Assembly: GCF_002837145.1 (NCBI RefSeq)
Contig: NZ_NWMV01000023.1
Coordinates: 1 to 39,572 of the forward strand
DNA length: 39,572 nt
From: Macromonas nakdongensis
GTDB taxonomy: Bacteria > Pseudomonadota > Gammaproteobacteria > Burkholderiales > Burkholderiaceae_C
Direction: 5' to 3'
In this document: piece by piece, positions 7,326 to 14,642 of the stretch
Numbering within the stretch: position 1 is the first letter of the stretch
Layout of the letters: the number at the start of each line of letters is the position of its first letter
The notes under the pieces: model-generated
Databases searched by the model: none
What the model saw: only the letters and a program-made list of their open reading frames with translations
Told to the model about the DNA's origin: nothing
Position numbers and translations under genes: made by a program

Positions 7326-8393
7326 GTGGAATTTGGCAGCGACAACCAGAGCGGATGCTCCGAGCGTGTGATGCACGCGCTGGCCCAGGCCAACCAGGGT
7401 GCCTCATCGGGTTACGGCCACGATGCCTGGACCGAGAGGGCGGTGGCCCGTTTGCGCGAAGTCTTTGAAACCGACCTGGAGGCGTATTTCGTCGCCAGTG
7501 GCACGGCCGCCAATTGCATCGCCTTGGCGGCCATGGTCCGACCCTGGCAGCTCGTGCTGGCCCATGAACAGGCGCACGTGGCCGTGGACGAATCCACCGC
7601 CCCGGAATTTTTCACCGGGGGCGCCCGCACGGTGGGGGTGCCCAGTGACGGTCCTCGGCTGCTGGCCGCGGATCTGCAAGCCCACCTGGCACGGCAGGGC
7701 CAGGACATGCCGCACAACCCGCAGGCCGGGGCGGTCAGCATCACCCAGGCCACCGAAGCCGGGCTCGTCTACCGCGTGGAGGAAGTGGCCGCGCTGACCG
7801 CCGTGGCCCACGCGCATGGACTCCCGGTGCACATGGATGGCGCGCGCTTTGCCAATGCGGTCGCGGCCCTGGGGGTTTCGCCGGCCGCAGCCACCCACCG
7901 GGCGGGGGTGGATGTTATGACCCTGGGCGCCACCAAAAACGGGTGCATGGGCGTGGAGACCATCGTCGTCTTCAACCGCGCGCTGTCTGCCCCCATCCAG
8001 CACATTCGCAAACGTTCCGGCCATTTGCTGTCCAAGAGCCGCTTTCTGGGCGCACAGATCCACGCCTGGCTGGAGGACGGGCATTGGTTGACGCTGGCCC
8101 GTCAGGCCAACCGGCAGGCCCAGCGGCTGTCGTCGGGCATGGTGGCCTTGCCCCAGGTGGGCCTGGCCTGGCCCACCGAAGCCAACGAGGTGTTTCTGCG
8201 CATGCCCCGGTGCTTGGCCCAGGGCTTGCGGCAGGCCGGAGCCCATTTTTACGACTGGAATCCCGCCGCCCTGCCCAGCGGGCACCGCCTGGGGGACGAT
8301 GAGGTCTTGGTGCGCCTGGTCGCTTCGTTCGCCACCAGCGATGCAGACGTCGAAGCGCTGCTCGACTGTGCCACGCGCTGGGTCCGCCGCTAG
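7326..8393 (+). CDS. Threonine aldolase-like / beta-eliminating lyase family PLP enzyme
   Basis: A fold-type I PLP enzyme of about 355 residues, resembling low-specificity L-threonine aldolase, which splits threonine to glycine and acetaldehyde. Visible family features are the N-terminal FGSDNQSG, the YGHD motif, SGTAANC near residue 59, the PLP-pairing Asp171 in HMDGARF, and Lys204 in LGATKNG as Schiff-base lysine. No ATG lies near the domain start. GTG at 7326, with a GGGTGGA stretch a few bases upstream, best matches the family N-terminus; TTG at 7305 is an alternative. It stands alone between the second crotonase and a gene-free stretch. The exact amino acid substrate is not settled. Confidence 0.85.
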   Translation: MEFGSDNQSGCSERVMHALAQANQGASSGYGHDAWTERAVARLREVFETDLEAYFVASGTAANCIALAAMVRPWQLVLAHEQAHVAVDESTAPEFFTGGARTVGVPSDGPRLLAADLQAHLARQGQDMPHNPQAGAVSITQATEAGLVYRVEEVAALTAVAHAHGLPVHMDGARFANAVAALGVSPAAATHRAGVDVMTLGATKNGCMGVETIVVFNRALSAPIQHIRKRSGHLLSKSRFLGAQIHAWLEDGHWLTLARQANRQAQRLSSGMVALPQVGLAWPTEANEVFLRMPRCLAQGLRQAGAHFYDWNPAALPSGHRLGDDEVLVRLVASFATSDADVEALLDCATRWVRR

Positions 8394-8806
8394 CCAGGTC
8401 GGGCGGGGCACGCCCGCGCCACTGCCACCGTGCCCGTGCCGGCGGCCGAAGTCAGCAGGGCGGTAAGCCTGGCAGGCCACCAGCGGGCCAGGCCGTTGGC
8501 CACTGGCAGTGCAACCAACCAGCCCACAACCAGGATGCCGCCGTGGTCGGGAGTGTCCGAATTTTTTGTGTCAACGGGTCGGACACCGGTTCACGCAGAG
8601 GCGGTCCAAGACCCGTGCATGTGCCATCGGTGCAAGGTGCTTGTTCGGATCGACGCGGCTGAAGGGGGCTCTGGCTGGCTGTGTGCCTGCAGCGCGCGCA
8701 GCCCGATGCCCGGATCTTGTTGTAAAACTCGGAATTCGACCCGCCGCCCCACAATGCCGGTCGCTGCGCCACCGCCGGAACGGCGTCATACACCACTGGA
8801 GCTTGC
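8394..8806. other. Gene-free interval (413 bp) with one inverted repeat
   Basis: No open frame here resembles a protein family or has a credible ribosome binding site. The only clear structure is an 8-bp inverted repeat at 8553-8586, listed separately. CACAAT at 8750-8755 is a possible -10 for the gene starting at 8807, but no matching -35 is placed correctly. Confidence 0.5.
8553..8586. repeat. 8-bp inverted repeat GTGTCCGA / TCGGACAC
   Basis: GTGTCCGA at 8553-8560 is matched by TCGGACAC at 8579-8586 across an 18-bp, T-rich spacer. It could be a regulator site, a stem-loop or the scar of a mobile element. There is no transposase nearby to decide. Confidence 0.5.
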
Positions 8807-9394
8807 ATGAACAAACGTGATTTCCTGAGTGCTTCTGCCCTGATCGGGGTTGGCAGCTTGCCGTCCACGCCTGCGCTGGCTGCCACGGCCAGGCCAGGCC
8901 CGACCCTGTTGACCGTGGGCGGTTTGGTGCCCAAGGGCAATCGGCCCGCGTTGGACCCGGAGCTGGACCAGATGCTGTTCAAGCATGGCGTCAGGTTTGG
9001 CCAGGCCCACACCTTCGATGCAGCGGCTTTGCAAAAATTGCCCAAGGTCAGCATCCGCCCCACCTTGGAGTACGACGCGAAAGAGCACATCCTCAGTGGC
9101 CCGACGCTGCTCAGCGTGCTGTCGGCCGCAGGCGTCAAACCCGACCCCGGCCTGCGCTTGGGCATGCGCGCGGTGGACGGGTACAACGTCATGATCAGCG
9201 TGGCCGATGTGGCGGCCTACCGCATGATCTTGGCCACCCACATCGACGGCCAACCGATGGGGCTGGGCAGCTTGGGCCCCCAGTGGGCGGTGTACGATGC
9301 GGACCGGCTGGCCGCTTTCAAAGACAAGCCCCTTAAAGAGCGCTTTGGCTTGTGCCCCTGGGGGGTTTATTACATCGACGTGGCCCCAGGCTGA
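8807..9394 (+). CDS. Small exported protein related to the oxidoreductase molybdopterin-binding (SUOX) fold
   Basis: A 195-residue protein with a Tat-like or Sec-like leader (MNKRDFLSASALIGVG, likely cleavage after PALA). The body has features of short SUOX-fold domain proteins: LTVGGLV, HTFDAAALQKLP, SGPTLLSVLSAAG, and the C-terminal WGVYYIDV. The only Cys (LCPWG) is near the C-terminus, and none sits where the Moco-ligating Cys of sulfite oxidase or YedY/MsrP would be. It probably does not bind molybdenum cofactor in the canonical way. Its function is unknown. It has no operon partner: 413 bp without genes lie upstream and a low-GC patch downstream. Confidence 0.75.
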   Translation: MNKRDFLSASALIGVGSLPSTPALAATARPGPTLLTVGGLVPKGNRPALDPELDQMLFKHGVRFGQAHTFDAAALQKLPKVSIRPTLEYDAKEHILSGPTLLSVLSAAGVKPDPGLRLGMRAVDGYNVMISVADVAAYRMILATHIDGQPMGLGSLGPQWAVYDADRLAAFKDKPLKERFGLCPWGVYYIDVAPG

Positions 9395-9800
9395 GGCCCA
9401 ACCAAGCGCGCGGTGGTCGCCGTTCCTGGCAAACGGTTCTCTGAGATGTGGTTGGATGGTTTGATTTTTCCCCAGGGTTGAACAGCCCCCCCAAAGCGGG
9501 CATGCCTGCGTTGTTCGAATCAGTCAGGAAAAAGCTTGCGCAGCAATGCGAAAAGGTCTACATTACCTAGGTTGCAGCAATTTTGCTTATCCGTGCTGCA
9601 GCCAGTTTCGATCCGGGCAGCGGTACCCCAAAACCGCACACCTCCACTGCCACCGTTTCGTTGTGGATTTTTCAGTGGTCTGACTTTTCCCCAGGCAAGC
9701 TTCACTCTGGTGACCTTCACGAGGTCGCCGGCACTCATGCACCGTTGCATTTCGTGACGGCATGAATCCGGGCCACAAGACCCGAACATCATTTGATTTA
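9395..9800. other. Low-GC, gene-poor patch
   Basis: GC over 9541-9840 is about 53% by direct count, against roughly 70% around it. The patch contains an imperfect 15-bp direct repeat, TGA(T/C)TTTTCCCCAGG, at 9462-9476 and 9681-9695. A 95-codon minus-strand frame (9520-9807) has no recognisable family and an atypical composition. The stretch may be the eroded remnant of a foreign insertion or a regulatory region for the downstream translation-factor genes. Confidence 0.5.
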
Positions 9801-10037
9801 ATGCCATTTTCCAGCGCCCATCCGTTTGCCGTCGGCAATTTTCGGATCACACCGATCAGCCGTTCCAACGGCAGCGATCGACACACCGCCCTGCTCTCCA
9901 TCCAGAGAGGCCAAGGCAGCCAGACATACGACCGTGTCTACACCTTCAAGCCCGAGTTCAAGACGCAAGACAGCGCCCTGATGTACGCCGCCGCGCAAGG
10001 CCGCTACTGGTTGCTCAACCCCGCTTCGCTGGCCTAA
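9801..10037 (+). CDS. Small hypothetical protein upstream of infA
   Basis: A frame of 78 codons from ATG 9801; an in-frame ATG at 9762 would give 91. Neither start has a Shine-Dalgarno. The C-terminal half ([11 protein letters not shown], then [17 protein letters not shown]) looks like real protein: balanced composition, several aromatics, no membrane segment. It ends 22 bp before the IF-1 gene on the same strand, so it may be in one transcript with infA and the RRM gene. I do not recognise a family. Confidence 0.6.
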   Translation: MPFSSAHPFAVGNFRITPISRSNGSDRHTALLSIQRGQGSQTYDRVYTFKPEFKTQDSALMYAAAQGRYWLLNPASLA

Positions 10038-10059
10038 CCCGCACATTCAAGGAGGCTCT

Positions 10060-10329
10060 ATGGCCAAGGAAGAACTCATCGAAATGCAGGGCAAGGTGGA
10101 TGAAATGCTGCCCGACTCCCGTTACCGCGTCACCTTGGACAACGGCCACCAGTTGATCGCCTACACCGGCGGGAAGATGCGCAAGCACCGGATCCGCATT
10201 CTGGCGGGCGACAACGTCACACTGGAGATGTCGCCTTACGACCTCTCCAAAGGCCGAATCACCTTCCGCCACATTGAAAACCGTCAGCCCCGCCCTGCGG
10301 GAGCCCCCGCGTTCAAGCGCAGGCGGTAG
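10060..10329 (+). CDS. infA: Translation initiation factor IF-1
   Basis: An 89-residue S1/OB-fold protein starting [18 protein letters not shown] and containing [14 protein letters not shown] and [13 protein letters not shown], all diagnostic of IF-1. IF-1 binds the 30S A-site and works with IF-2 and IF-3 in initiation. A perfect AAGGAGG lies upstream of the ATG. It is longer than the usual 72-residue IF-1, with a basic C-terminal tail ending FKRRR. It also lies outside a ribosomal-protein operon, so it is probably the second, non-operonic infA copy common in betaproteobacteria. It is followed 68 bp later by an RNA-binding protein gene. Confidence 0.95.
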   Translation: MAKEELIEMQGKVDEMLPDSRYRVTLDNGHQLIAYTGGKMRKHRIRILAGDNVTLEMSPYDLSKGRITFRHIENRQPRPAGAPAFKRRR

Positions 10330-10397
10330 TTTTCTTCATCCCTGTTTCCCATCTGCGCCCACAATTTCGCGAGGCGCTTTTTCTGAAAGGCTCCCAA

Positions 10398-10715
10398 ATG
10401 AGCAACAAACTTTACGTCGGCAACCTGTCTTACTCGGTTCGCGACGACGATCTGCAGCAACAGTTTTCGTCCTTTGGCCATGTCCAGTCGGCCAAGGTCA
10501 TGATGGAGCGTGACACCGGTCGCTCCAAGGGCTTCGGCTTTGTCGAGATGTCCAGCAGCGAGGAAGCCGAAGCCGCCATCCGTGGGATGCACGGCCAGAA
10601 CATGGGCGGACGTGATCTGACGGTGAACATCGCCCGTCCGATGGAGGCCCGCCCCCCGCGCACCGGGGGTTACGGCGGTGGTGGCTACGGGGACTCCCGT
10701 CGCAGCAGCTATTGA
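10398..10715 (+). CDS. RNA-binding protein with one RRM domain and Gly-rich tail
   Basis: A 105-residue glycine-rich RNA-binding protein. RNP2 is LYVGNL (residues 5-10) and RNP1 is SKGFGFVE (43-50). The RRM is followed by a short basic/Gly-Tyr tail (TGGYGGGGYG, ending SRRSSY). Bacterial relatives are small cytosolic RRM proteins often induced by cold or stress. The start is preceded by GAAAGG. The 68-bp gap from infA holds a weak GCGCC/GGCGC hairpin with five Ts (10355-10382), which could attenuate read-through. A strong terminator follows the gene. Confidence 0.93.
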   Translation: MSNKLYVGNLSYSVRDDDLQQQFSSFGHVQSAKVMMERDTGRSKGFGFVEMSSSEEAEAAIRGMHGQNMGGRDLTVNIARPMEARPPRTGGYGGGGYGDSRRSSY

Positions 10716-10737
10716 TCTCTCACCGATGATCCAGAAG

Positions 10738-10763
10738 AGCCAGCGCAAGCTGGCTTTTTTATT
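10738..10763 (+). terminator. Rho-independent terminator of the infA/RRM transcript
   Basis: Stem AGCCAGC/GCTGGCT (10738-10744 and 10749-10755) with a GCAA tetraloop, followed by a T-run. It lies 23 bp after the RRM stop codon. Confidence 0.88.
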
Positions 10764-10840
10764 GTTGCAGTCCCCTTGAAAACCTGAACCACCTGTAAGT
10801 CGAGAATCTGCTTTTGCCTGGATAAAAGAGCCAAAGCCCA

Positions 10841-10868
10841 AATAAAAAAGCCCCCGCGGTGCGGGGGC
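10841..10868 (-). terminator. Rho-independent terminator of the tRNA-Ser transcript
   Basis: On the minus strand GCCCCCGC-ACC-GCGGGGGC forms an 8-bp GC-only stem, followed by TTTTTTATT. It sits 10 bp past the tRNA CCA end, so the tRNA is transcribed leftward and terminates here. Confidence 0.88.
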
Positions 10869-10878
10869 CTTGACTTGC

Positions 10879-10969
10879 TGGCGGAGAGAGAGGGATTCGA
10901 ACCCTCGATACAGTAAAACTGTATACGGGATTTCGAGTCCCGCGCATTCGACCACTCTGCCATCTCTCC
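10879..10969 (-). tRNA. tRNA-Ser, anticodon CGA
   Basis: A 91-nt class II tRNA. The acceptor stem is GGAGAGA/TCTCTCC, and discriminator G is followed by an encoded CCA. The anticodon stem CGGGA/TCCCG encloses loop CTCGAAA, giving anticodon CGA (reads UCG). A long variable arm (ATACAGT-TTT-ACTGTAT) is the serine hallmark, and the T-loop is GTTCGAATC. A terminator follows directly. Confidence 0.97.
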
Positions 10970-11025
10970 AGGTGCCGAAGCTCGCATTCTAGCAGCACCG
11001 CGCGGGGCGTTGCCGCGAGCCCCGC

Positions 11026-12321
11026 TTATTCGGCCTCGCGCAGCGCTTGCAGTGCGGTTTCTGCCTCGGTCGCGCTGGCGCCGTCTGCCACGTGTGCCAG
11101 GGTGTGCAGGTCCGGGCAGGCGGCGTAGCCCTGGGTTTTCAGTCGGGCAATGGCCTGCCCCGCGTCTTTGGGCGAGGCGCAGCCCACGCTTTGCAGCAAC
11201 ACCCGGCCTTTGGCGTCGGCCAGCTTGAAGTAGAACAGCCCGTCCTTCTCGCGGTACTGCTTGAAGGTGGGCAACGCGGCCTTGTCGGCCTTGGCGGCAA
11301 CCGGTGCGGCGTGGGCCTGCAGCGGGCGCAGGCCCACCGCGTGCCGCACCCGCGCCGTGAAGGGTGTGGCCACCGCGCGGGCTTTCACCGCGCCGGCCTG
11401 CAGCATTGCTTCCACCTTTTCCGGATGGGCCATCAGCCCGTTGTAGGTGGCACGCATGGGCGCGATTTCGCGGTCGATGCGCTCGAACAGCTGTTGTTTC
11501 GCATCGCCCCAGGCGATGCCGTCGGCGTAGGCTTGGGCGAACGCGGCGGTTTCTTCGGGCGTGGCGAAGGCCTGGTAAATCTGGAACAGAGCCGAGCCTT
11601 CGGTCTGCTTGGGCTCGCCTGGCATTTTGGAGTCGGTGACGATGCCCAGGATCTGCTTGCGCAACTGCTCCGGGGGCGCGAACAGCGGGATCACGTTGTC
11701 GTAGCTCTTGCTCATTTTGCGGCCGTCCAGGCCGGGCAGGGTGGCCACGCTCTCTTCGATCACCGCGTCGGGCAGGGTGAAGTGCTCGCCGTACAGGTGG
11801 TTGAAGCTGCTGGCCATGTCGCGCGCCATTTCGATGTGCTGTACCTGGTCGCGCCCCACCGGCACCTGGTGGGCGTTGAACATCAAAATGTCCGCCGCCA
11901 TCAGCACCGGGTACATGAACAGGCCGGCGCTCACACCGTCGTCCGGCTCGGTGCCGGCGGCGGCGTTCTTGTCCAGCATCGCCTTGTAGGCGTGGGCGCG
12001 GTTCAGCAGCCCCTTGCCGCACACGCAGGTCAAAAACCAGGTCAGCTCCGGGATCTCGGGCACGTCCGACTGGCGGTAGAACGTCACGTCGGCCGGGTTC
12101 AGGCCGCAGGCGATCCAGGTGGCCGCAATCTCCAGCGTGGAGTGTTGCAACCGCCCCGGATCCTGGGTGGAGATCATGGCGTGGTAGTCGGCCAGGAACA
12201 GGAAGCTGTCCACCCCCGGCTGGCGGCTGGCGCGCACCGTGGGGCGGATGGCGCCGACGTAGTTGCCCAGGTGGGGGGTGCCGGTGGGTTTGATGCCGGT
12301 GAGGACGCGCACTTGGCTCAT
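11026..12321 (-). CDS. trpS: Tryptophan--tRNA ligase with a YegP-like C-terminal extension
   Basis: A class Ic aminoacyl-tRNA synthetase of 431 residues that charges tRNA-Trp. The HIGH-equivalent is PTGTPHLGNY (12-21) and the KMSKS loop is at 202-206. The catalytic core and anticodon-binding helices end near residue 332. E. coli TrpS is 334 residues, so about 97 residues are extra. Residues ~352-400 (FKQYREKDGLFYFKLADA, then GRVLLQSVGCASPKDAG) look like a single DUF1508/YegP unit, joined by an Ala-rich linker. The frame is uninterrupted, so the extension is genuine. The M50 protease gene lies 40 bp upstream on the same strand. Confidence 0.96.
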   Translation of the reverse strand: MSQVRVLTGIKPTGTPHLGNYVGAIRPTVRASRQPGVDSFLFLADYHAMISTQDPGRLQHSTLEIAATWIACGLNPADVTFYRQSDVPEIPELTWFLTCVCGKGLLNRAHAYKAMLDKNAAAGTEPDDGVSAGLFMYPVLMAADILMFNAHQVPVGRDQVQHIEMARDMASSFNHLYGEHFTLPDAVIEESVATLPGLDGRKMSKSYDNVIPLFAPPEQLRKQILGIVTDSKMPGEPKQTEGSALFQIYQAFATPEETAAFAQAYADGIAWGDAKQQLFERIDREIAPMRATYNGLMAHPEKVEAMLQAGAVKARAVATPFTARVRHAVGLRPLQAHAAPVAAKADKAALPTFKQYREKDGLFYFKLADAKGRVLLQSVGCASPKDAGQAIARLKTQGYAACPDLHTLAHVADGASATEAETALQALREAE

Positions 12322-12361
12322 GGTGGGGCGAGGGAGGGTAGCGTGAAAATTCGGGTGGGGG

Positions 12362-13030
12362 TCAGAACAGCAGCCAGCGCAGCGGCGTCAGCAGCAGTTC
12401 GATGGCGCTGGCGGTCAGGCGCATCAGCGGGCGCAGCCAGTACTGGCCGACCACGCCGGTGACGACCAGGGCCATCACGACGAAGAAACCGTAAGGCTCG
12501 ACGCGCGACACCGCCATGGCCTGGGGCATGGGCAACAGGCCGACGAGGATGCGTCCGCCGTCCAGGGGCGGCAGCGGAAACAGGTTGAAGGCGAACATGA
12601 CCAGGTTGACCATGAGGCCGGCGCGGGTCATCTCCAGGAAGAAACGTTCCTGCACGCCAGCGGCCACCAGCAGGTAGCCCAACACCACCCACAGCACCGC
12701 CTGCACCAGGTTGGCGCCGGGGCCGGCCAGGGCCACCCAGACCATGTCGCGCTTGGGGTGGCGCAGCCGACCGAAGTTCACCGGCACCGGTTTGGCGTAA
12801 CCGAAGAGGAAGGCTCCCGCGGTGGCAAAGTACAGCAACAGCGGCATGGCGATGGTGCCGACCGGGTCGATGTGCTTGAGCGGATTGAGGGTGATGCGCC
12901 CGAGCAGGTGCGCGGTGGGGTCGCCGAAGTGGCGCGCGGCGTAGCCGTGGGCGGCCTCGTGCACGGTGATGGCGAACAGCACCGGCAGGGCGTAGAGGGC
13001 CACCGTCTGGATGATGTGGGCGAAGTCCAT
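12362..13030 (-). CDS. Site-2 protease family (M50) membrane metalloprotease
   Basis: A 222-residue polytopic membrane protein. The zinc-binding HEAAH is at residues 24-28 in the first membrane segment, and the third ligand Asp157 lies in NLFPLPPLDGGR. It lacks the PDZ domain of RseP, placing it in the short rhomboid-like/SREBF-type M50 subgroup common in bacteria. It is about the usual size for this group (200-230 residues). Its substrate is unknown. GACAAT ends exactly six bases before the ATG, so the transcript may be leaderless. The same 15-bp string GACAATCGCCCCATG occurs at the next gene upstream. Confidence 0.93.
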   Translation of the reverse strand: MDFAHIIQTVALYALPVLFAITVHEAAHGYAARHFGDPTAHLLGRITLNPLKHIDPVGTIAMPLLLYFATAGAFLFGYAKPVPVNFGRLRHPKRDMVWVALAGPGANLVQAVLWVVLGYLLVAAGVQERFFLEMTRAGLMVNLVMFAFNLFPLPPLDGGRILVGLLPMPQAMAVSRVEPYGFFVVMALVVTGVVGQYWLRPLMRLTASAIELLLTPLRWLLF

Positions 13031-13078
13031 GGGGCGATTGTCTCAGGCCGGGCGCCGCGCTCTGTGTGCGGGCCGGTT

Positions 13079-13714
13079 TTACAGTCCCAGGGCGGACAGC
13101 GGGCCGGCGCCTTCGCGCAGCACGGCCGGCTCGTCGCCACTGTCCATGGGCGTCAGGTCGATCACCGTGGTGGGGGCCAGGGGGCAGGCCCCGGCGTCGA
13201 TCACGCCGGCGAGTTCGTGCTCGAAGCGTTCGCGGATTTCGTGCGCGTCGTTCAGCGGCTCGGTGTCGTCCGGGGGAATCAGCGTGGTGGCCAGCAGGGG
13301 GCCGCCGTGCAGGGCCAGCAGCTCCTGCAGCGCGCGGTGCTCGGGCACGCGCAGGCCGATGGTTTTGCGCGAGGGGTGGCTGACGCGGCGCGGCACCTCT
13401 TTGCTGGCCTCCAGCACGAAGGTGTAGGCGCCGGGGGTGCCCAGCTTGAGCAGGCGGTACTGGCGGTTGTCCACCCGGGCGTAGCTGGCCAGTTCGCTCA
13501 GGTCGCGGCACAGCAGCGTCAGGTGGTGCTTGTCGTCCACCCCGCGGATGCGGCGCAGCCGGTCGGCGGCGGCCTTGTCGTCCAGGTGGCAGACCAGGGC
13601 GTAGCTGGAGTCGGTGGGCACGGCCAGCACGCCGCCTTTGTGCAGCAACTGCGCGGCCTGCTTCAGCAAGCGGGCCTGGGGGTTGTCGGGGTGGACTTCG
13701 AAAAACTGCGACAT
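13079..13714 (-). CDS. Sua5/YciO/YrdC family protein (L-threonylcarbamoyladenylate synthase-like)
   Basis: A 211-residue YrdC-fold protein. GGVLAVPTDSSYAL near residues 27-40, the RRIRG segment and the KTIGLRVPEH loop are characteristic. Family members make threonylcarbamoyl-AMP for the t6A37 tRNA modification. The sequence is closest in style to the YciO branch, whose role in t6A is less certain than that of TsaC. The start begins MSQFFEVHP, as in YciO homologues. GACAAT lies six bases before the ATG with CTGACC 17 bp further upstream, suggesting its own promoter and a leaderless mRNA. Confidence 0.92.
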   Translation of the reverse strand: MSQFFEVHPDNPQARLLKQAAQLLHKGGVLAVPTDSSYALVCHLDDKAAADRLRRIRGVDDKHHLTLLCRDLSELASYARVDNRQYRLLKLGTPGAYTFVLEASKEVPRRVSHPSRKTIGLRVPEHRALQELLALHGGPLLATTLIPPDDTEPLNDAHEIRERFEHELAGVIDAGACPLAPTTVIDLTPMDSGDEPAVLREGAGPLSALGL

Positions 13715-13720
13715 GGGGCG

Positions 13721-13749
13721 ATTGTCCCACTCCGCGCGGTCGCGGTCAG
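13721..13749 (-). promoter_or_regulatory. Putative promoter of the Sua5/YciO gene (leaderless)
   Basis: Minus strand: CTGACC (complement of 13744-13749), a 17-bp spacer, then GACAAT (complement of 13721-13726). The -35 matches TTGACA at 4 of 6 and the -10 matches TATAAT at 4 of 6. The ATG at 13714 begins six bases after the -10, so transcription would start at or next to the start codon. Confidence 0.4.
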
Positions 13750-14642
13750 GGGCGCGCAGGTCGGGCGGTCTGCGGCGCGCGGGCCGACAGCCAGGCCATG
13801 GTGGCGCCGCAGGCCGCGATCAGGGCGATGCCCCACCACTCCAGCGTGCCCGGCACGTGGTCGAACACCAGCCAGCCGGCGAACAGCGCGAAGCCGATCT
13901 GCACGTACAGGTAGGGTGCCAGCACCCCGGCCGGGGCCCGGGCAAAGGCCTGGATCAGCAAAAAGTGGCCGACGGTGCCCATCAGCCCGGCCAGCCCCAG
14001 CAGGGCGGCGGTGCGCAGGTCGTCGATGCTTTGCCAGACCCATGGCAGTGCCAGGCTGATGAGCAGGGCGCCGACCCAGCCGGTGTAGAAGTGCAGGGTC
14101 ATCGCGTCTTCGGTGCGGGTCATGCGGCTGGTCAGGATCTGGAACACCGCGTAGGCCAGCGTCATCACCAGGGGCAGCGCCACGGCCCAGCCGATGGCCT
14201 GCCCGGTGGGCTGGATCACCAGCAGCGCCCCGCCGAAGCCGCCCAGCACCAGCGCCCAGCGCAGCAGGTTGGCGGGCTCTTTCAGGAACACCGCCGCCAG
14301 CAGCGTGACCACCAGCGGCGTCAGCATGACGATGGCGGTGAACTCGCCGATGGGCATGTAGCCGAGGCTGATGAAGCCCAGGGTGCTGACCAACAACAGT
14401 AAGGCGCCGCGCAGCAGGTGCAGCCAGGGGTGGCGGGTGCGCAGCGAGCGCCAGCCGCGGGTGGGCAGCACGAACCCGGCCATGACCACCGCCTGGAACA
14501 GGTAGCGGAACCACACCACCAGCAACACCGAGACGCTGGCGCCGAGCACCTTGACCGAGGTGTCCAGCGTGGCAAAGCAGGCCACCGCCAGGACGAGGAA
14601 CACCACCCCCTGCAGGGGGCGGGCATAGACGTGGCCGCTCAC
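13746..14642 (-). CDS. EamA/DMT family transporter
   Basis: A 298-residue protein with two EamA repeats and about ten membrane segments (GVVFLVLAVACFATLDT at the start, LLLLVSTLGFISLGYMPIG, then LFAGWLVFDHVPGTLEWWG near the end). It belongs to the drug/metabolite exporter superfamily of inner-membrane transporters, and its substrate is unknown. The GTG start overlaps the stop of the PHP gene as GTGA, so the two are translationally coupled. Confidence 0.92.
   Translation of the reverse strand: MSGHVYARPLQGVVFLVLAVACFATLDTSVKVLGASVSVLLVVWFRYLFQAVVMAGFVLPTRGWRSLRTRHPWLHLLRGALLLLVSTLGFISLGYMPIGEFTAIVMLTPLVVTLLAAVFLKEPANLLRWALVLGGFGGALLVIQPTGQAIGWAVALPLVMTLAYAVFQILTSRMTRTEDAMTLHFYTGWVGALLISLALPWVWQSIDDLRTAALLGLAGLMGTVGHFLLIQAFARAPAGVLAPYLYVQIGFALFAGWLVFDHVPGTLEWWGIALIAACGATMAWLSARAPQTARPARP

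Noticed and set aside
6361..7407. N-terminally extended form of the second crotonase (348 residues)
   Set aside because: The added 91 residues have no crotonase similarity and overlap the upstream region of the aldolase-like gene. The ATG at 7134 gives the normal family length.
8430..8810. 126-codon plus-strand frame between the aldolase-like gene and the exported SUOX-like gene
   Set aside because: Low-complexity Arg/Pro/Ser/Thr content and Cys clusters without a pattern; it also overlaps the next gene's start.
9520..9807. 95-codon minus-strand frame in the low-GC patch
   Set aside because: No family resemblance, no ribosome binding site and an odd Cys/Arg-rich composition. Not enough to call a gene, though a decayed mobile-element remnant is possible.
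10355..10382. Possible terminator between infA and the RRM gene
   Set aside because: The stem is only 5 bp (GCGCC/GGCGC) with a 13-nt loop, too weak to list as a terminator; at most a partial attenuator.
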